Below, piece by piece: positions 35,386 to 45,897 of a stretch of 64,000 bases of DNA. Numbering within the stretch: position 1 is the stretch's first letter; the number at the start of each line of letters is the position of its first letter. This DNA is from Aquabacterium olei (GTDB lineage Bacteria > Pseudomonadota > Gammaproteobacteria > Burkholderiales > Burkholderiaceae_C), in contig NZ_CP029210.1 in NCBI RefSeq assembly GCF_003100395.1, positions 3,596,001 through 3,660,000 of the forward strand, given 5' to 3'. Below the pieces are notes generated by a model that did not search any database, was not told the DNA's origin, and worked only from the letters and a program-made list of their open reading frames with translations. The position numbers and the translations under genes were made by a program.

Positions 35386-37814
35386 GTGAACCCCATCTTC
35401 GCCAGATGCCCCGCCACTCGCTCCTCCAGGTCGTCCACCTGCTGCAGCAGCTCCGACATGGTCCGCCCATAGCGCTCGGCCAACTCTTTCACTCGACCGG
35501 TCAAAGCTTGGCTCACCCGGTCCAGCTCGCCATGCACAGCCGTGCTCAGCGTAGTCATCCACTTATGGTCTACCACCAGGGCCTTCACTTCATCGGCATT
35601 CAGCGTGGCATAACGCGCCAAGGCCTTGGCATCCAACTCTGCATCCAGCGTCGTGATGCTCTTTTTCAGGCCGCTCGCCTTCTCTGACAATTTCAACCAA
35701 CGCTTCAGCACGGCCAGCTCTTCAGCCGCGTCCGACTCAGACCCAATCTCCTTGATGCGTGACTTCACTTCCTTGTCGTTGATCTTGTCGAAGCCATTGA
35801 ACACGGCGTCATTTCCGCTGTGTTCTTCTTCCAGTTCGTTCTGGGCCACCTGGGTGCTTTCCAGCTCGGCCGTCAGCTTGTCCAGCTCAGCCTGTTCGGC
35901 GACAAAGTGGTACTGCACCAGCAGGGCCTTGGGCACCAGGTCACAGGCCCAGCCTTTATCCACTGTCTTGCCGGGTGTGCCGTCTTTGTTCTTCTTGGTT
36001 TCCAACACACGGTAAGGCTCGGCCTTCCAGCCATCTTCGGCAATCAGGTAGGCGTCGTCCTGCATGGTGTCGGCCCAGTAGTCCATCAGGTGCTGGTACA
36101 CGGCATAGGGGTCGATCAGGGCTTTGGCTGTGGGTTGGTGCGCGTAGTGCGCCAGCAGGCCTTCGGCCAGCTCATGGATCAGTTCTTTGGGGTGAAAGCC
36201 GGGCGCCAGCGCTTTCAGGCGTTGGGCCACGGGTGTACGCCAGGCCTCGAAGTGGCCGTTCATGGCCTGGGTGAAGGCCTGGAACTCGGCGTGCTGGTGA
36301 ATGGTTGGCTTGATGGCCGAAGGCGCCACCGTCAGGTCCACATAGCCGGGGCGGCGATGCCTGAACAGCGCTGCTTGCAATTGCGGGCACACGGCCCAAT
36401 AGCGGCCCAACGTGTCGGGCGCCTGCACATCGGCCTCAGGAATGCCGCCGTTCAGGTGGGCGTCAATGTCCTGCTGGTCTTCGGGCGTGCTGCTGTCGAT
36501 GTAGCGCGGCAGGTTGAGGTTGAAGTCGTTCTTCTCGATCTCATCCAGCCCCACCATGCGGGCGTAACGCGGGTAGCTGTCGTCCTGCTGGGTGAAGGTG
36601 TCCACGATGCGGTGGATGTCGCGCTCGCGCAGGCGGTTCTTGGGGCCGTCTTTCATGAAGCCTTGAGAGGCATCGATCATGAAGATGCCCTTGCGTGCTG
36701 CCGCACCGCCCTTGTCGATGACGATGATGCAGGCCGGAATGCCGGTGCCGTAGAACAGGTTGGCGGGCAGGCCGATGATCGCCTGGATCAAGCCACGCCG
36801 CACCAGGCTCTTGCGGATTTCGGCTTCGGCATTGCCTCGGAACAGCACGCCGTGCGGCAGGATGCACGCGCCCCGGCCTGTGCTCTTGAGAGAGCGGATG
36901 ATGTGCAGCAGGTAAGCGTAGTCGCCTTGTTTGTCCGGCGGGATGCCGTATCCATCAAAGCGCCCGAAGGGATCTGCCTGGGGGGAGAGCCCGGTGCTCC
37001 AGCGCTTGTCTGAGAACGGTGGGTTGGCCACCACGTAGTCGAAGGTCTTGAGCTGGTCGCCATCCAGGAACTTGGGGTCGGCCAGGGTGTTGCCTTGCTC
37101 GATCACGGCACCGGGGTTGTGGTGCAGGATCATGTTCATGCGGGCGAGGCCACTGGTGACCTCTTCCCGCTCTTGCCCATACACCGTCACATTGGTTGGC
37201 GCGGCCTCGGCCACCTTCAGCAGCAGCGAACCCGAGCCACATGTTGGGTCGTACACGGTGGTGTCCGGGCTGGTGTTGGCCTTGGCAATGCCCAACACCT
37301 GGGCCATCACGCGGCTGACTTCTGCCGGGGTGTAGAACTGCCCCTTGCTTTTGCCACTTTCGGTGGCGAAATGCCGCATCAGGTATTCGTAAGCATCGCC
37401 GAGGATGTCGTCGCCATCGGCGCGGTGCTTCGAGAAGTCCAGGTCTTTGGACTCGAAGATGCCGATCAGGTTGTCGAGCTTCTGGACCTTCTCTTTGCCA
37501 GAGCCCAGGAGTGCGTCGTCATTGAAGTCGGCCTTGATGCGCAGGCGGTTGGCTTCTTCCAGCGGGCGAACGATCTTCTTGTTGATCTGGTCGCCAATGT
37601 CAGGCTTGCCCTTGAGGGCCACCATGTCGGCAAAGCTCGCGCCTTCGGGGATCTGGATGGGCGCAAACGGCTCGCCGGCGTACTTGTCGCTGATGTACTT
37701 GATGAACAGCAGGACCAGCACGTAGTCCTTGTACTGGCTGGCGTCCATTCCGCCGCGCAGTTCGTCGCATGAGGCCCAGAGTTTGGAATACAGGTCTGAC
37801 TTCTTGATGGGCAT
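35376..37814 (-). CDS. hsdM: Type I restriction enzyme, DNA methyltransferase subunit
   Basis: 812 residues, an N6-adenine methyltransferase. The N-terminal HsdM helical domain (SDLYSKLWASCDELRGGMD) precedes the AdoMet motif I DPTCGSGS at 189-196 and catalytic motif IV NPPF at 264-267. The C-terminal ~300 residues, longer than in EcoKI HsdM, end in coiled-coil segments, as in the longer HsdM branch. With HsdS it forms the protective methylase. The gene is complete and heads the hsdM-hsdS-nuclease-PLD-hsdR-peptidase block. Confidence 0.95.
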   Translation of the reverse strand: MPIKKSDLYSKLWASCDELRGGMDASQYKDYVLVLLFIKYISDKYAGEPFAPIQIPEGASFADMVALKGKPDIGDQINKKIVRPLEEANRLRIKADFNDDALLGSGKEKVQKLDNLIGIFESKDLDFSKHRADGDDILGDAYEYLMRHFATESGKSKGQFYTPAEVSRVMAQVLGIAKANTSPDTTVYDPTCGSGSLLLKVAEAAPTNVTVYGQEREEVTSGLARMNMILHHNPGAVIEQGNTLADPKFLDGDQLKTFDYVVANPPFSDKRWSTGLSPQADPFGRFDGYGIPPDKQGDYAYLLHIIRSLKSTGRGACILPHGVLFRGNAEAEIRKSLVRRGLIQAIIGLPANLFYGTGIPACIIVIDKGGAAARKGIFMIDASQGFMKDGPKNRLRERDIHRIVDTFTQQDDSYPRYARMVGLDEIEKNDFNLNLPRYIDSSTPEDQQDIDAHLNGGIPEADVQAPDTLGRYWAVCPQLQAALFRHRRPGYVDLTVAPSAIKPTIHQHAEFQAFTQAMNGHFEAWRTPVAQRLKALAPGFHPKELIHELAEGLLAHYAHQPTAKALIDPYAVYQHLMDYWADTMQDDAYLIAEDGWKAEPYRVLETKKNKDGTPGKTVDKGWACDLVPKALLVQYHFVAEQAELDKLTAELESTQVAQNELEEEHSGNDAVFNGFDKINDKEVKSRIKEIGSESDAAEELAVLKRWLKLSEKASGLKKSITTLDAELDAKALARYATLNADEVKALVVDHKWMTTLSTAVHGELDRVSQALTGRVKELAERYGRTMSELLQQVDDLEERVAGHLAKMGFTWK

Positions 37815-37873
37815 GAAAGTTTTCTTCGATCTTCAATCGGAATGGGGGCGATGACCGCAAAGCGATCGCCCGT

Positions 37874-38491
37874 TCACGTGCGCTGGAAATCTGCAGCGTG
37901 AACCTTGGCTGGTACGCGACCCAAGCTCGACGCCACGGCCTCCACTGCCGCGCCAGAGCGTTTGATGGCCGCGTTGGCCCGAGTCGTGTAAAGGGCAAAA
38001 CCTCGCCAGAACCACCAGAACAACAAGGTGATCACCAACAGTGAAGCGAGCTTGGCCCACACAGGCGCAGAAGCCAGCATGACCAGCGCGGAGAGACGCG
38101 CCCAGTTCAACACCACGACTGCTGCAGCAAGGGGCGTCAGCAGCTTGCCCCACCAGTTTCGGCGCACTTTGACGGTGTTGCCCACAACGCGAAGATCCCT
38201 GTTCAGCGCAAGCATCTGCAGATCATCTACCGGGATACCGGCGCGCTGCCCAGCCTCGAGCGCTTCCAAGACAAGCGGTGGAGAAGCTCGCAAGAAACGC
38301 TTACTGCGCTCAAGCACACGGTACTGCTCGGTGACACGACGCGTGATCAGCGATTGTTCGCCGGTCTCTTCCAGCGCTGTGGCCAGCTTTCGCTCTTGCC
38401 ACCATTGGCGTAACGCAAGCCACCAAACCCCGGACCAGAATCGATCGACCGCAGCCAGCACTGCTGCCGCAGTGGGGATCCTCTTCTTCAT
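37874..38491 (-). CDS. Unknown protein with a central membrane hairpin
   Basis: 205 residues, not recognised. The N-terminal half is charged and helical (QERKLATALEETGEQSLITR). Two hydrophobic segments follow at about residues 118-132 (LTPLAAAVVVLNWAR region) and 145-165 (LASLLVITLLFWWFWRG), then a basic C-terminus. It lies between the XRE regulator and hsdM on the same strand, 59 bp before hsdM, so it is probably co-transcribed with the restriction genes. A role in membrane-linked defence or in regulation is possible, but nothing in the sequence decides it. Confidence 0.6.
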   Translation of the reverse strand: MKKRIPTAAAVLAAVDRFWSGVWWLALRQWWQERKLATALEETGEQSLITRRVTEQYRVLERSKRFLRASPPLVLEALEAGQRAGIPVDDLQMLALNRDLRVVGNTVKVRRNWWGKLLTPLAAAVVVLNWARLSALVMLASAPVWAKLASLLVITLLFWWFWRGFALYTTRANAAIKRSGAAVEAVASSLGRVPAKVHAADFQRT

Positions 38492-38516
38492 GTTCGACTA
38501 CTGCCTACCTGTGACG

Positions 38517-39014
38517 TCATGTTCCTGCAAAGCGAGCAAACTCGTTGCGCAGAGCCTCCAAGCTTGATGAGCCAGCGTCTTGCCCCTTCATGGATGCACA
38601 AAGCAGCTGGAAGACGCGCAGGCGGCTCTCTAAAGGCAGCAGCCTGCCATCCACGTCTACACACACTTCATCCACCACCCGGTAGATGTTGGAGAGCGCC
38701 GAGCGACTGATGGTCATGACATCGTCTCCCTGCGCTGGCTGCCTCACGCCAAGAACCAGGTAACCCAGATCCGCGCCCGCATCGCGCACCCTCGTCAGGT
38801 AGTGCAGGTCCGGGACGCGGATGTCGGACTCATAGATGTGTTGGCTGGTTCGCTTCACACCGCCGATCTCCGCCATCTCTGCCTGGGTCAGCCCAAGTCT
38901 CAGCCGCTCCTCACGCAAGCGGGCCCCGAACTTCGGAGGGTTGACCAGCGCAACCGGCTCGCTATCATGTTTAGAATTATGAACACTCTCGCCGTTTTTT
39001 TGAACAGGACGCAT
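38517..39014 (-). CDS. XRE-family transcriptional regulator
   Basis: 165 residues. A Cro/C1-type helix-turn-helix lies at about residues 27-80: FGARLREERLRLGLTQAEMA, then GGVKRTSQHIYESDIRVPDL. The C-terminal part is helical and without a known domain. The ATG at 39014 is one base from the start of the divergent gp16-like gene, so each gene's promoter must lie inside the other or overlap it. As first gene of the minus-strand block it probably controls itself and perhaps the restriction genes, like a C protein. A palindrome inside its own 5' end is a candidate operator. Confidence 0.82.
   Translation of the reverse strand: MRPVQKNGESVHNSKHDSEPVALVNPPKFGARLREERLRLGLTQAEMAEIGGVKRTSQHIYESDIRVPDLHYLTRVRDAGADLGYLVLGVRQPAQGDDVMTISRSALSNIYRVVDEVCVDVDGRLLPLESRLRVFQLLCASMKGQDAGSSSLEALRNEFARFAGT
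38941..38984 (+). promoter_or_regulatory. Promoter and palindromic operator for the gp16-like gene
   Basis: TTGACC (38941-38946) and TATCAT (38963-38968) are 16 bases apart, a fair sigma-70 promoter pointing at the gene at 39016. Immediately downstream, GTTTAGAATTATGAAC (38969-38984) is a 16-bp imperfect palindrome (12 of 16 positions symmetric), placed to block transcription. The divergent XRE protein is the obvious candidate to bind it. Confidence 0.42.
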
Positions 39015-39015
39015 C

Positions 39016-39315
39016 ATGGTGAACAACATAGTACCTGTTTGTACTGTTGAAGAAGTGCGCGAGGAGTTCCGTCGTCGGGGCATCTCGGTGAGCGACTGGG
39101 CGAGGCGTCAAGGTGTGTCTGCCCAGCTGACGTACCGGATCCTGTCGGGGCGCACCTTGGGCCTGAGGGGCCAGAGTCACACGATTTGCGTTCTTCTGGG
39201 ACTGAAGCCCGGCGTGATCTGCTCAGCAAACGATCTGAAGTTTGCCCATGCGAGAGGGGCCAGTGCCGATGCCCCCCGCGAGAAAGACGACGACCGGCCA
39301 ACGCAACCGTGCTGA
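39016..39315 (+). CDS. BcepMu gp16-family DNA-binding protein
   Basis: 99 residues. The pattern VREEFRRRGISVSDWARRQG, then TYRILSGRTLGLRGQSH and a VLLGLKPG ending is that of the phage-associated BcepMu gp16 family, small helix-turn-helix proteins found next to the repressor in Mu-like phages and in transposable elements. AGGACG precedes the ATG. It faces the XRE gene head to head, resembling a phage-style switch in front of the tns operon, but no phage structural gene is present. Direct control of tnsABC is an inference. Confidence 0.75.
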   Translation: MVNNIVPVCTVEEVREEFRRRGISVSDWARRQGVSAQLTYRILSGRTLGLRGQSHTICVLLGLKPGVICSANDLKFAHARGASADAPREKDDDRPTQPC

Positions 39316-39380
39316 TGCAGCCAGAGGCCACAGGTGTTCACGCCGTCATAGCAAAGAGAGCGACATGATCAACTGACGCA

Positions 39381-39500
39381 ACAAACAAAAACGCCGCAAG
39401 GGAGAACCCGTGCGGCGCATTCGTACTGGGGAGAACCCACAGATTTCGGCGTGGAAACTGAAATCTACACGCGTCCAATGGACGCGTCAACTCCCCACGT
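39381..39500 (-). ncRNA. Structured RNA candidate: three-way junction followed by a terminator
   Basis: Read on the minus strand, a closing stem (39491-39497 with 39427-39433, TGGGGAG/CTCCCCA) encloses two hairpins: ACGCGTCC/GGACGCGT (39480-39487 with 39469-39476, three-base loop) and AGATTTC/GAAATCT (39460-39466 with 39441-39447, 12-base loop). Nine bases downstream is a strong hairpin, 39392-39417, with a seven-pair outer and three-pair inner stem, followed by TTTTTGTTTGTTG, a clear intrinsic terminator for this strand. No protein gene on this strand ends here. The 10-mer GGGAGAACCC occurs at 39400 and 39429. The 5' end is not defined; another perfect hairpin lies at 39536-39553. Confidence 0.48.
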
Positions 39501-39793
39501 CCAGCAATGGTGAACGTCAGGTGACGGGCACTGGATTCGCACGCTCGTGCGAACGGGGAGAGATCGATGACTCCGAGCTGACGCCACCGTTACCCGTGGT
39601 GCATGCGGCCCGATGAGCACGAATCAGCACAGCGCAAGGCGCTGATGCTCGACCGCGCACGCCCGCAAAACCCAAACAGGCCCATTCGCTTCAGGACGAG
39701 GCCATCCTCCGCCGCGCGTGCCTCCGCTATGCCACGTGGACATGCGCGCGCCGTCCAGTTTCATCCCTGCGCAAACCGCAGAAAGGCAGCGTC
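39501..39793. other. Non-coding leader region before tnsA
   Basis: About 290 bp with no supported gene. It contains the perfect inverted repeat TTCGCACG/CGTGCGAA (39536-39553, two-base loop), which could be an operator or part of the upstream RNA transcript. No convincing sigma-70 promoter for tnsA was identified. Confidence 0.35.
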
Positions 39794-40825
39794 ATGCCTC
39801 CCAATTTCCCTGATCGCTTAAGCGCAAACAGCATCGCTGTCCAAGCGGGCTACAGCGTCCCCTATCTCCACCTTCTGAATGAGGAGGACGGACCACGGTC
39901 ACGCAGCTCGTCTGAACCCACCGCCTACACCCGCCGCAAGCTGAACCAGGTCGCCCGAGCCATCCGACTGGGTCACGGTCAAGGGCGTGGCGACTCATAC
40001 CAGCCGTGGATCCGTATCCGCAAGAACTTCAGCTCGCCCACCAGCCACCAGGTCTTTGACAGCGTGGGAATTCAAGCGCGCAACCACCACTTCCTGAGCA
40101 AGCTGGAGTTCCACACGGCGCTACTGATCAGCTATCTGGGCGCAACCGAGTTGAGGGAGTGCCTGCCACTCTGGCCATTCGAGCACCCACACCCTGACGC
40201 CGGGCTGGATAGCGAGTGGGTTGAGCGACAGGATTCCGTTCCAGGCCTGCTGGAAATCGCGTCAAACGCTGGCATCGATCACGGCACCTACGCAGGAACG
40301 ACGGTCCCATACATCGCGTCTATCGACCTCATGTTCAGGCTTCAGCAGGGCCCGCGCTGGCGCCTGCTCGGCATCAGCTGCAAACCCAAGGACGTCACCG
40401 AAAAAAGTGCCCGAGCACAGGAGCGCATCGAGCTAGACCGCCTCTACTGCAGCGCCGTGGGCGCGCACCATGTCCACGAGGACGGCGCCTCCTTGAACAC
40501 CGAGCTGATCCAGCAGCTCATCGTCATGCGTCCTGCCGTGACCTTTATGCGACTGAACCGGCAAACCGCGCGCTTTCATGATTTTTTGGGCTCATTCAAT
40601 GAGCTAGCGGATGTTTGCCCTCTCGCGGATGCCGCGCTGGCTGCAGGCCGCAAGGTTGGCGTCGGTCAAGAGGAGTCATTCGCATTCTTCCGACTGGGAG
40701 CATGGCTCCACCTCATCGACATCGATCTGAGTCAGCGGGTGCAGATGCGCAAGCCCATCAAACGGGGCGGCACGTCAGTCATCGAGTGGTTGAGGTCAAG
40801 GTATTGGGGGGTGAACCATGACTGA
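39794..40825 (+). CDS. tnsA: TnsA-type transposase endonuclease
   Basis: 343 residues. The restriction-enzyme-like core is recognisable by Glu105 in SKLEFHTALLISYLG, the ELRECLPLWPF strand, Asp178 in VPYIASIDLMF and Lys197 in LLGISCKPKD, matching the E-D-K catalytic set of Tn7 TnsA. TnsA cuts the 5' strands at the transposon ends while TnsB cuts the 3' strands, allowing clean cut-and-paste. The N-terminal ~95 residues are extra compared with the core. The stop overlaps the tnsB start by 8 bp. The open frame is intact. Confidence 0.8.
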   Translation: MPPNFPDRLSANSIAVQAGYSVPYLHLLNEEDGPRSRSSSEPTAYTRRKLNQVARAIRLGHGQGRGDSYQPWIRIRKNFSSPTSHQVFDSVGIQARNHHFLSKLEFHTALLISYLGATELRECLPLWPFEHPHPDAGLDSEWVERQDSVPGLLEIASNAGIDHGTYAGTTVPYIASIDLMFRLQQGPRWRLLGISCKPKDVTEKSARAQERIELDRLYCSAVGAHHVHEDGASLNTELIQQLIVMRPAVTFMRLNRQTARFHDFLGSFNELADVCPLADAALAAGRKVGVGQEESFAFFRLGAWLHLIDIDLSQRVQMRKPIKRGGTSVIEWLRSRYWGVNHD

Positions 40826-41625
40826 GATCTCGATTGGCCGAGCGTTGTGTGTGCAAAGGCCCGATGGTGAGCCGAGTCTTTACGGCCGGATCGTGCATCT
40901 GGACATTCGGAACAACTGCGTGGTCATCGCAAAGTTTCCGGGCAACGACAAACACGGACATCGAAAGAACTATGTACCCAAACCCACGACCCACGACCTC
41001 TCCGCCCTTGAGATGCGGATTCAAAAGGGCGAGTACATCCTCGTGGATTTTGATATGCCATCCCACTGGCTGCTGACTTCAGATCAACTCCGAAGCAATG
41101 CCCTCACAGGCATGACGCGCCTTTCCCGCCGCAACCTCCGATCATGGCTCAAACGGCGATCTGAGGCCTACCGACTGATCCGACCCTTCGTCCACGGTAG
41201 GACGGTTGATGAAATCGTGACGGATCCTGCGTTTGCCGGTTGGGCAGATAGACGCGCTAGAGAACTAAACATGAGGGGAGGGGCGCGCATCCAGCGAGCC
41301 CTGAACGCCTACATCCTGGCACTCGGCAACCGCAATGGACTACTGCCTTGGTACAGCCGCTGCGGCAACCCTGGCACCCAGAAGTTGAGCAAGGTGAAGA
41401 CCGGACGGCCAGTCGACGCCTGGGAAGTCACCCGTGGCAGAGATCCAGGCGCGAACTGCGACGAATTCGCGCGCGTGCACTTCGCTCTGGGCTGGAAGAA
41501 GTACAAGGTGCGGGGGGTATCGGTGAGAACAGCGTTCAACAGGACGCTGGAAACATGGTTTGTCCAATCAGTGCGTTGGGACGGATTGAACCGCCCCGGC
41601 TTCTGCGGAGGCCAGTTGCTTTGAG

Positions 41626-42851
<1,226 letters not shown>

Positions 42852-44418
42852 CTTGGCTCCATCATCTCAAACGAGGGAGCCTCCTTCAAAGCCGGGGCGG
42901 TTCAGATCGGGCGCAAACGTCACCCTGCGGCCCGACGCGCTCAAATACAACGTGAGTCAGTTTGAATACTGGGGCAGACATGGCAACGAAGCACTCTCCG
43001 CGATCGCGATCAGCAGGGGTGAAACGCCTGAAAGGCGCAACTACTTGCGTCGACAAGGAAAGGCGAAAGATCGCCACCTGACGGTCAACGGAGAGGCCTT
43101 CCTCGACAGCACCAGTTGCGACCAAACCTTGGTCTCGGGCGCCTCGCGACTGAAGGTGCTTTCATCGCCCTGGCGAACCGACGTGCAGGGAGCAGCGACC
43201 GACTACATCTTTGGTCACCATGTTGGGTTTGAAAGTCCCAGCCAGACCACCGCATTGATGGCCATTCTTCACGCAGCAGAAGACAAGGTGGCGTACTGCG
43301 AAAGATTCGGGATCAAGATCCAGCCGGGCGAATGGCATGCGATGACTTTCCGCCAGTTCGTCATGGATAACGGGGAAGGCAAAGGCCAACTTGCCATGCG
43401 CGCTCTTGAAGAGATGGAAGTCGGCGCCAGCTTCGGCGCGGCCTACGATGCCATCAACAAGTCGCCCCTAGAGTCAAGACACGCCAGTACCCAAACGCAT
43501 GTCGATCACCTTATGCCCGGCTCAACGATGGGTAAAAGAGCGGCAAGAGGTGAGCCGTGTCGCGCAAGCCTGGCTCGATTGAACTTCTTCGAGTACATGC
43601 CCAGACTCATCAGGCATGTCCTGTACCACAACAACGAGGAAATCATCACGTTGCCAACGATCGAGATGCGCCGAGACGGGGTTGAACCAACAAGGCGCGG
43701 GGTCGTTGAATGGATGGTGGCGAACGGGTACACGACCTCTGCGCCCACAGATCTGCAGGCGTTACGAATTCGATGCTTGCCCCGCCTTCAGGCCTGCATT
43801 CAACCCGACGGCATACACCTCTACGACCCCACGTACAGCGGCAAGCGAATCATCAGACAGCTGGTCTACAGCAGCGACTGGCTGCAGCGCTCAGGGTCCC
43901 TTGCTAGAAGCAGGCGCTGGACTCTTGAAGCGCACATCAATCCGTCCGACCTCTCTCGAATCTGGGTCAATCTTGGCGGACTCAAGTGCATGTCACTGAA
44001 GTCACCGGATCCGGACCTGAAGGAGCTGACGCTGATGGACTGGCTCACCATCAGCGGCGACGACCGACTTCGTCTCTTTCTTGACAAGGCAAACAAGGTC
44101 CAAGAGGGGGTCGACGCAGTCGCATCGCTGAAGCGCGTCATCAAGGTCGCAAACAAGGAGCGAAACGCTGAGATCAAGGCTACAGGCACCAAGCCGACCC
44201 GATCGGAACTGAAGCGCGAACGGCGCAGTAATACCGTCTTGGAGAGGGTGGCTATGACAGGCATACCCACCGGGTCAAAACATACGCGGCCTCACGCCGA
44301 GTCGCATGCCAAAGAAGACTGGGGAACTGAGCCAACCATGCAGCCTGCAGGTCTCGGGCTGGATCTCATGCAGGCGATCCGCGCATCCCGCAAGCAATGA
44401 CAGGGTCGCCTGCCGAAC

Positions 44419-45897
44419 ATGAGCACTACAGAAAACCCGCTACGCAAGGCGCTAGATCGCTTCAATCGCAACCCACTTATTGCGGCTCTTCCCAAGCGGG
44501 CCACACCCGTTGAGTTGGCCTCGAAACTACGCTTCTGTCCCATCACGCCAGAGAACCTTGAAGGCATACCTATCCATGACCGCTTCACGCTGCTGAAGAG
44601 CTACAAGAACACGTTCGTCCCGACCACCCAGAGCCTCTCCATCTGCCTATCGCTGCAGCAGATGATTTTCGACGGGTACGCCCAACGCGACCCCACGTTG
44701 GTCGAATCCAAGAAGTTCATCTACTCGGGCGGGCAGCTCAAGGGACTCAAGCTTGCCGAAACGGAATGGTGGCCCTCATTCGCCTCCGGCATGGTGATTG
44801 ATGGAATCACGGGCGTGGGCAAGTCTCAGATCATTGACAGGTTCCTCAGTCTCTATCCTGAGACCGTCGAGCACCACCACAACGAAGATTGCGGCTGGAG
44901 ATCACTCAAGCAACTCTGCTGGCTCAAGATCCATATGCCTTCAGACGGGTCACGTGGTGGGTTCCTCGAGGGGGCGTTCAGAGCACTGGATCAGGCCCTG
45001 GGCACGAACTACAGCCAGCAATACTCGTCGCGCTCGTGGTCCGTTGAGAAGTTGCTGGTCGTTTTTCTGCATCTTCTCGCAGTGCATCGATGTGGTCTCT
45101 TGGTGATTGAAGAGGCACAGGAAAAGACCCTCAGTCAGTCGCCCGTCAGCCGAGATTTCGTAACGTTTTTCCTGCGCTTGCTCAACTGGGGCACCCCAAC
45201 TTTGTTGATCGGCAACCCACTTGCATTTGGCAACTTACGGGACTTTTCTCAAGACGTCGATCGATTCTCAGATGGAGGGTGGCATCACTTGCTTCCTACG
45301 CTTGACCCGGCATCAGAGGAGTGGCGAGAGGACTGGATACCTGGCCTCTGGTCTCCCACGCTTCTGGAACATCCGGATGCGGAGTACACCCCCTTCTCGT
45401 CCGACCCAATCGACCAGTCGTTGGCTGGATTCGTGTGGAGAAGGACCGGGGGCGTACCTCGTTACCTCGCGAGACTGCGCGCCGAGGTTCAGGAGGCAGC
45501 GCTACGCAGTGGCCTGCAACGGGTAACCCCCGCGCTGGTTGATGCTGTGTACCGATCGAGTCCCAAGATGATCGAAATTCATGCGCGCATCGATGCCCTT
45601 GCGCTCAAAGACTGGCGTGCCTTGGAGCGCTTCAGCGACATCCCATCGAACGTGTTCCAGAAGCTCTGGCCGCCCTTCTCTACTGCAGATGAAGAGGTGC
45701 ATCACATGGCGCCTGTGAAGGCGACTAAGAAGGAAGGTGGATCAACCAACCGGCACACAGCCAGACGCAAGCCAATGGCAACCAAAAGCATGCCGATCCC
45801 ACCCGCAAAGCTCTCCGCCGCGGAGATCAAGGCGAACGAGTTTCAGCAAGACACGATTGAACGTCTCGCAAAGGCAGCGGGCATCGCATCGAAATGA
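44419..45897 (+). CDS. tnsC: TnsC-type AAA+ ATPase, transposition regulator
   Basis: 492 residues. Walker A is DGITGVGKS around 128-136 and Walker B is LLVIEEAQE at 227-235, followed by TLLIGNPLAF, a sensor-I-like strand typical of TnsC/TniB. TnsC forms ATP-dependent filaments on target DNA and connects TniQ/TnsD to the TnsAB transposase. It starts 18 bp after tnsB and its stop overlaps the tniQ start by 4 bp. The Lys-rich C-terminus (about 425-492) may be the TnsAB-contacting tail. The frame is intact. Confidence 0.88.
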   Translation: MSTTENPLRKALDRFNRNPLIAALPKRATPVELASKLRFCPITPENLEGIPIHDRFTLLKSYKNTFVPTTQSLSICLSLQQMIFDGYAQRDPTLVESKKFIYSGGQLKGLKLAETEWWPSFASGMVIDGITGVGKSQIIDRFLSLYPETVEHHHNEDCGWRSLKQLCWLKIHMPSDGSRGGFLEGAFRALDQALGTNYSQQYSSRSWSVEKLLVVFLHLLAVHRCGLLVIEEAQEKTLSQSPVSRDFVTFFLRLLNWGTPTLLIGNPLAFGNLRDFSQDVDRFSDGGWHHLLPTLDPASEEWREDWIPGLWSPTLLEHPDAEYTPFSSDPIDQSLAGFVWRRTGGVPRYLARLRAEVQEAALRSGLQRVTPALVDAVYRSSPKMIEIHARIDALALKDWRALERFSDIPSNVFQKLWPPFSTADEEVHHMAPVKATKKEGGSTNRHTARRKPMATKSMPIPPAKLSAAEIKANEFQQDTIERLAKAAGIASK

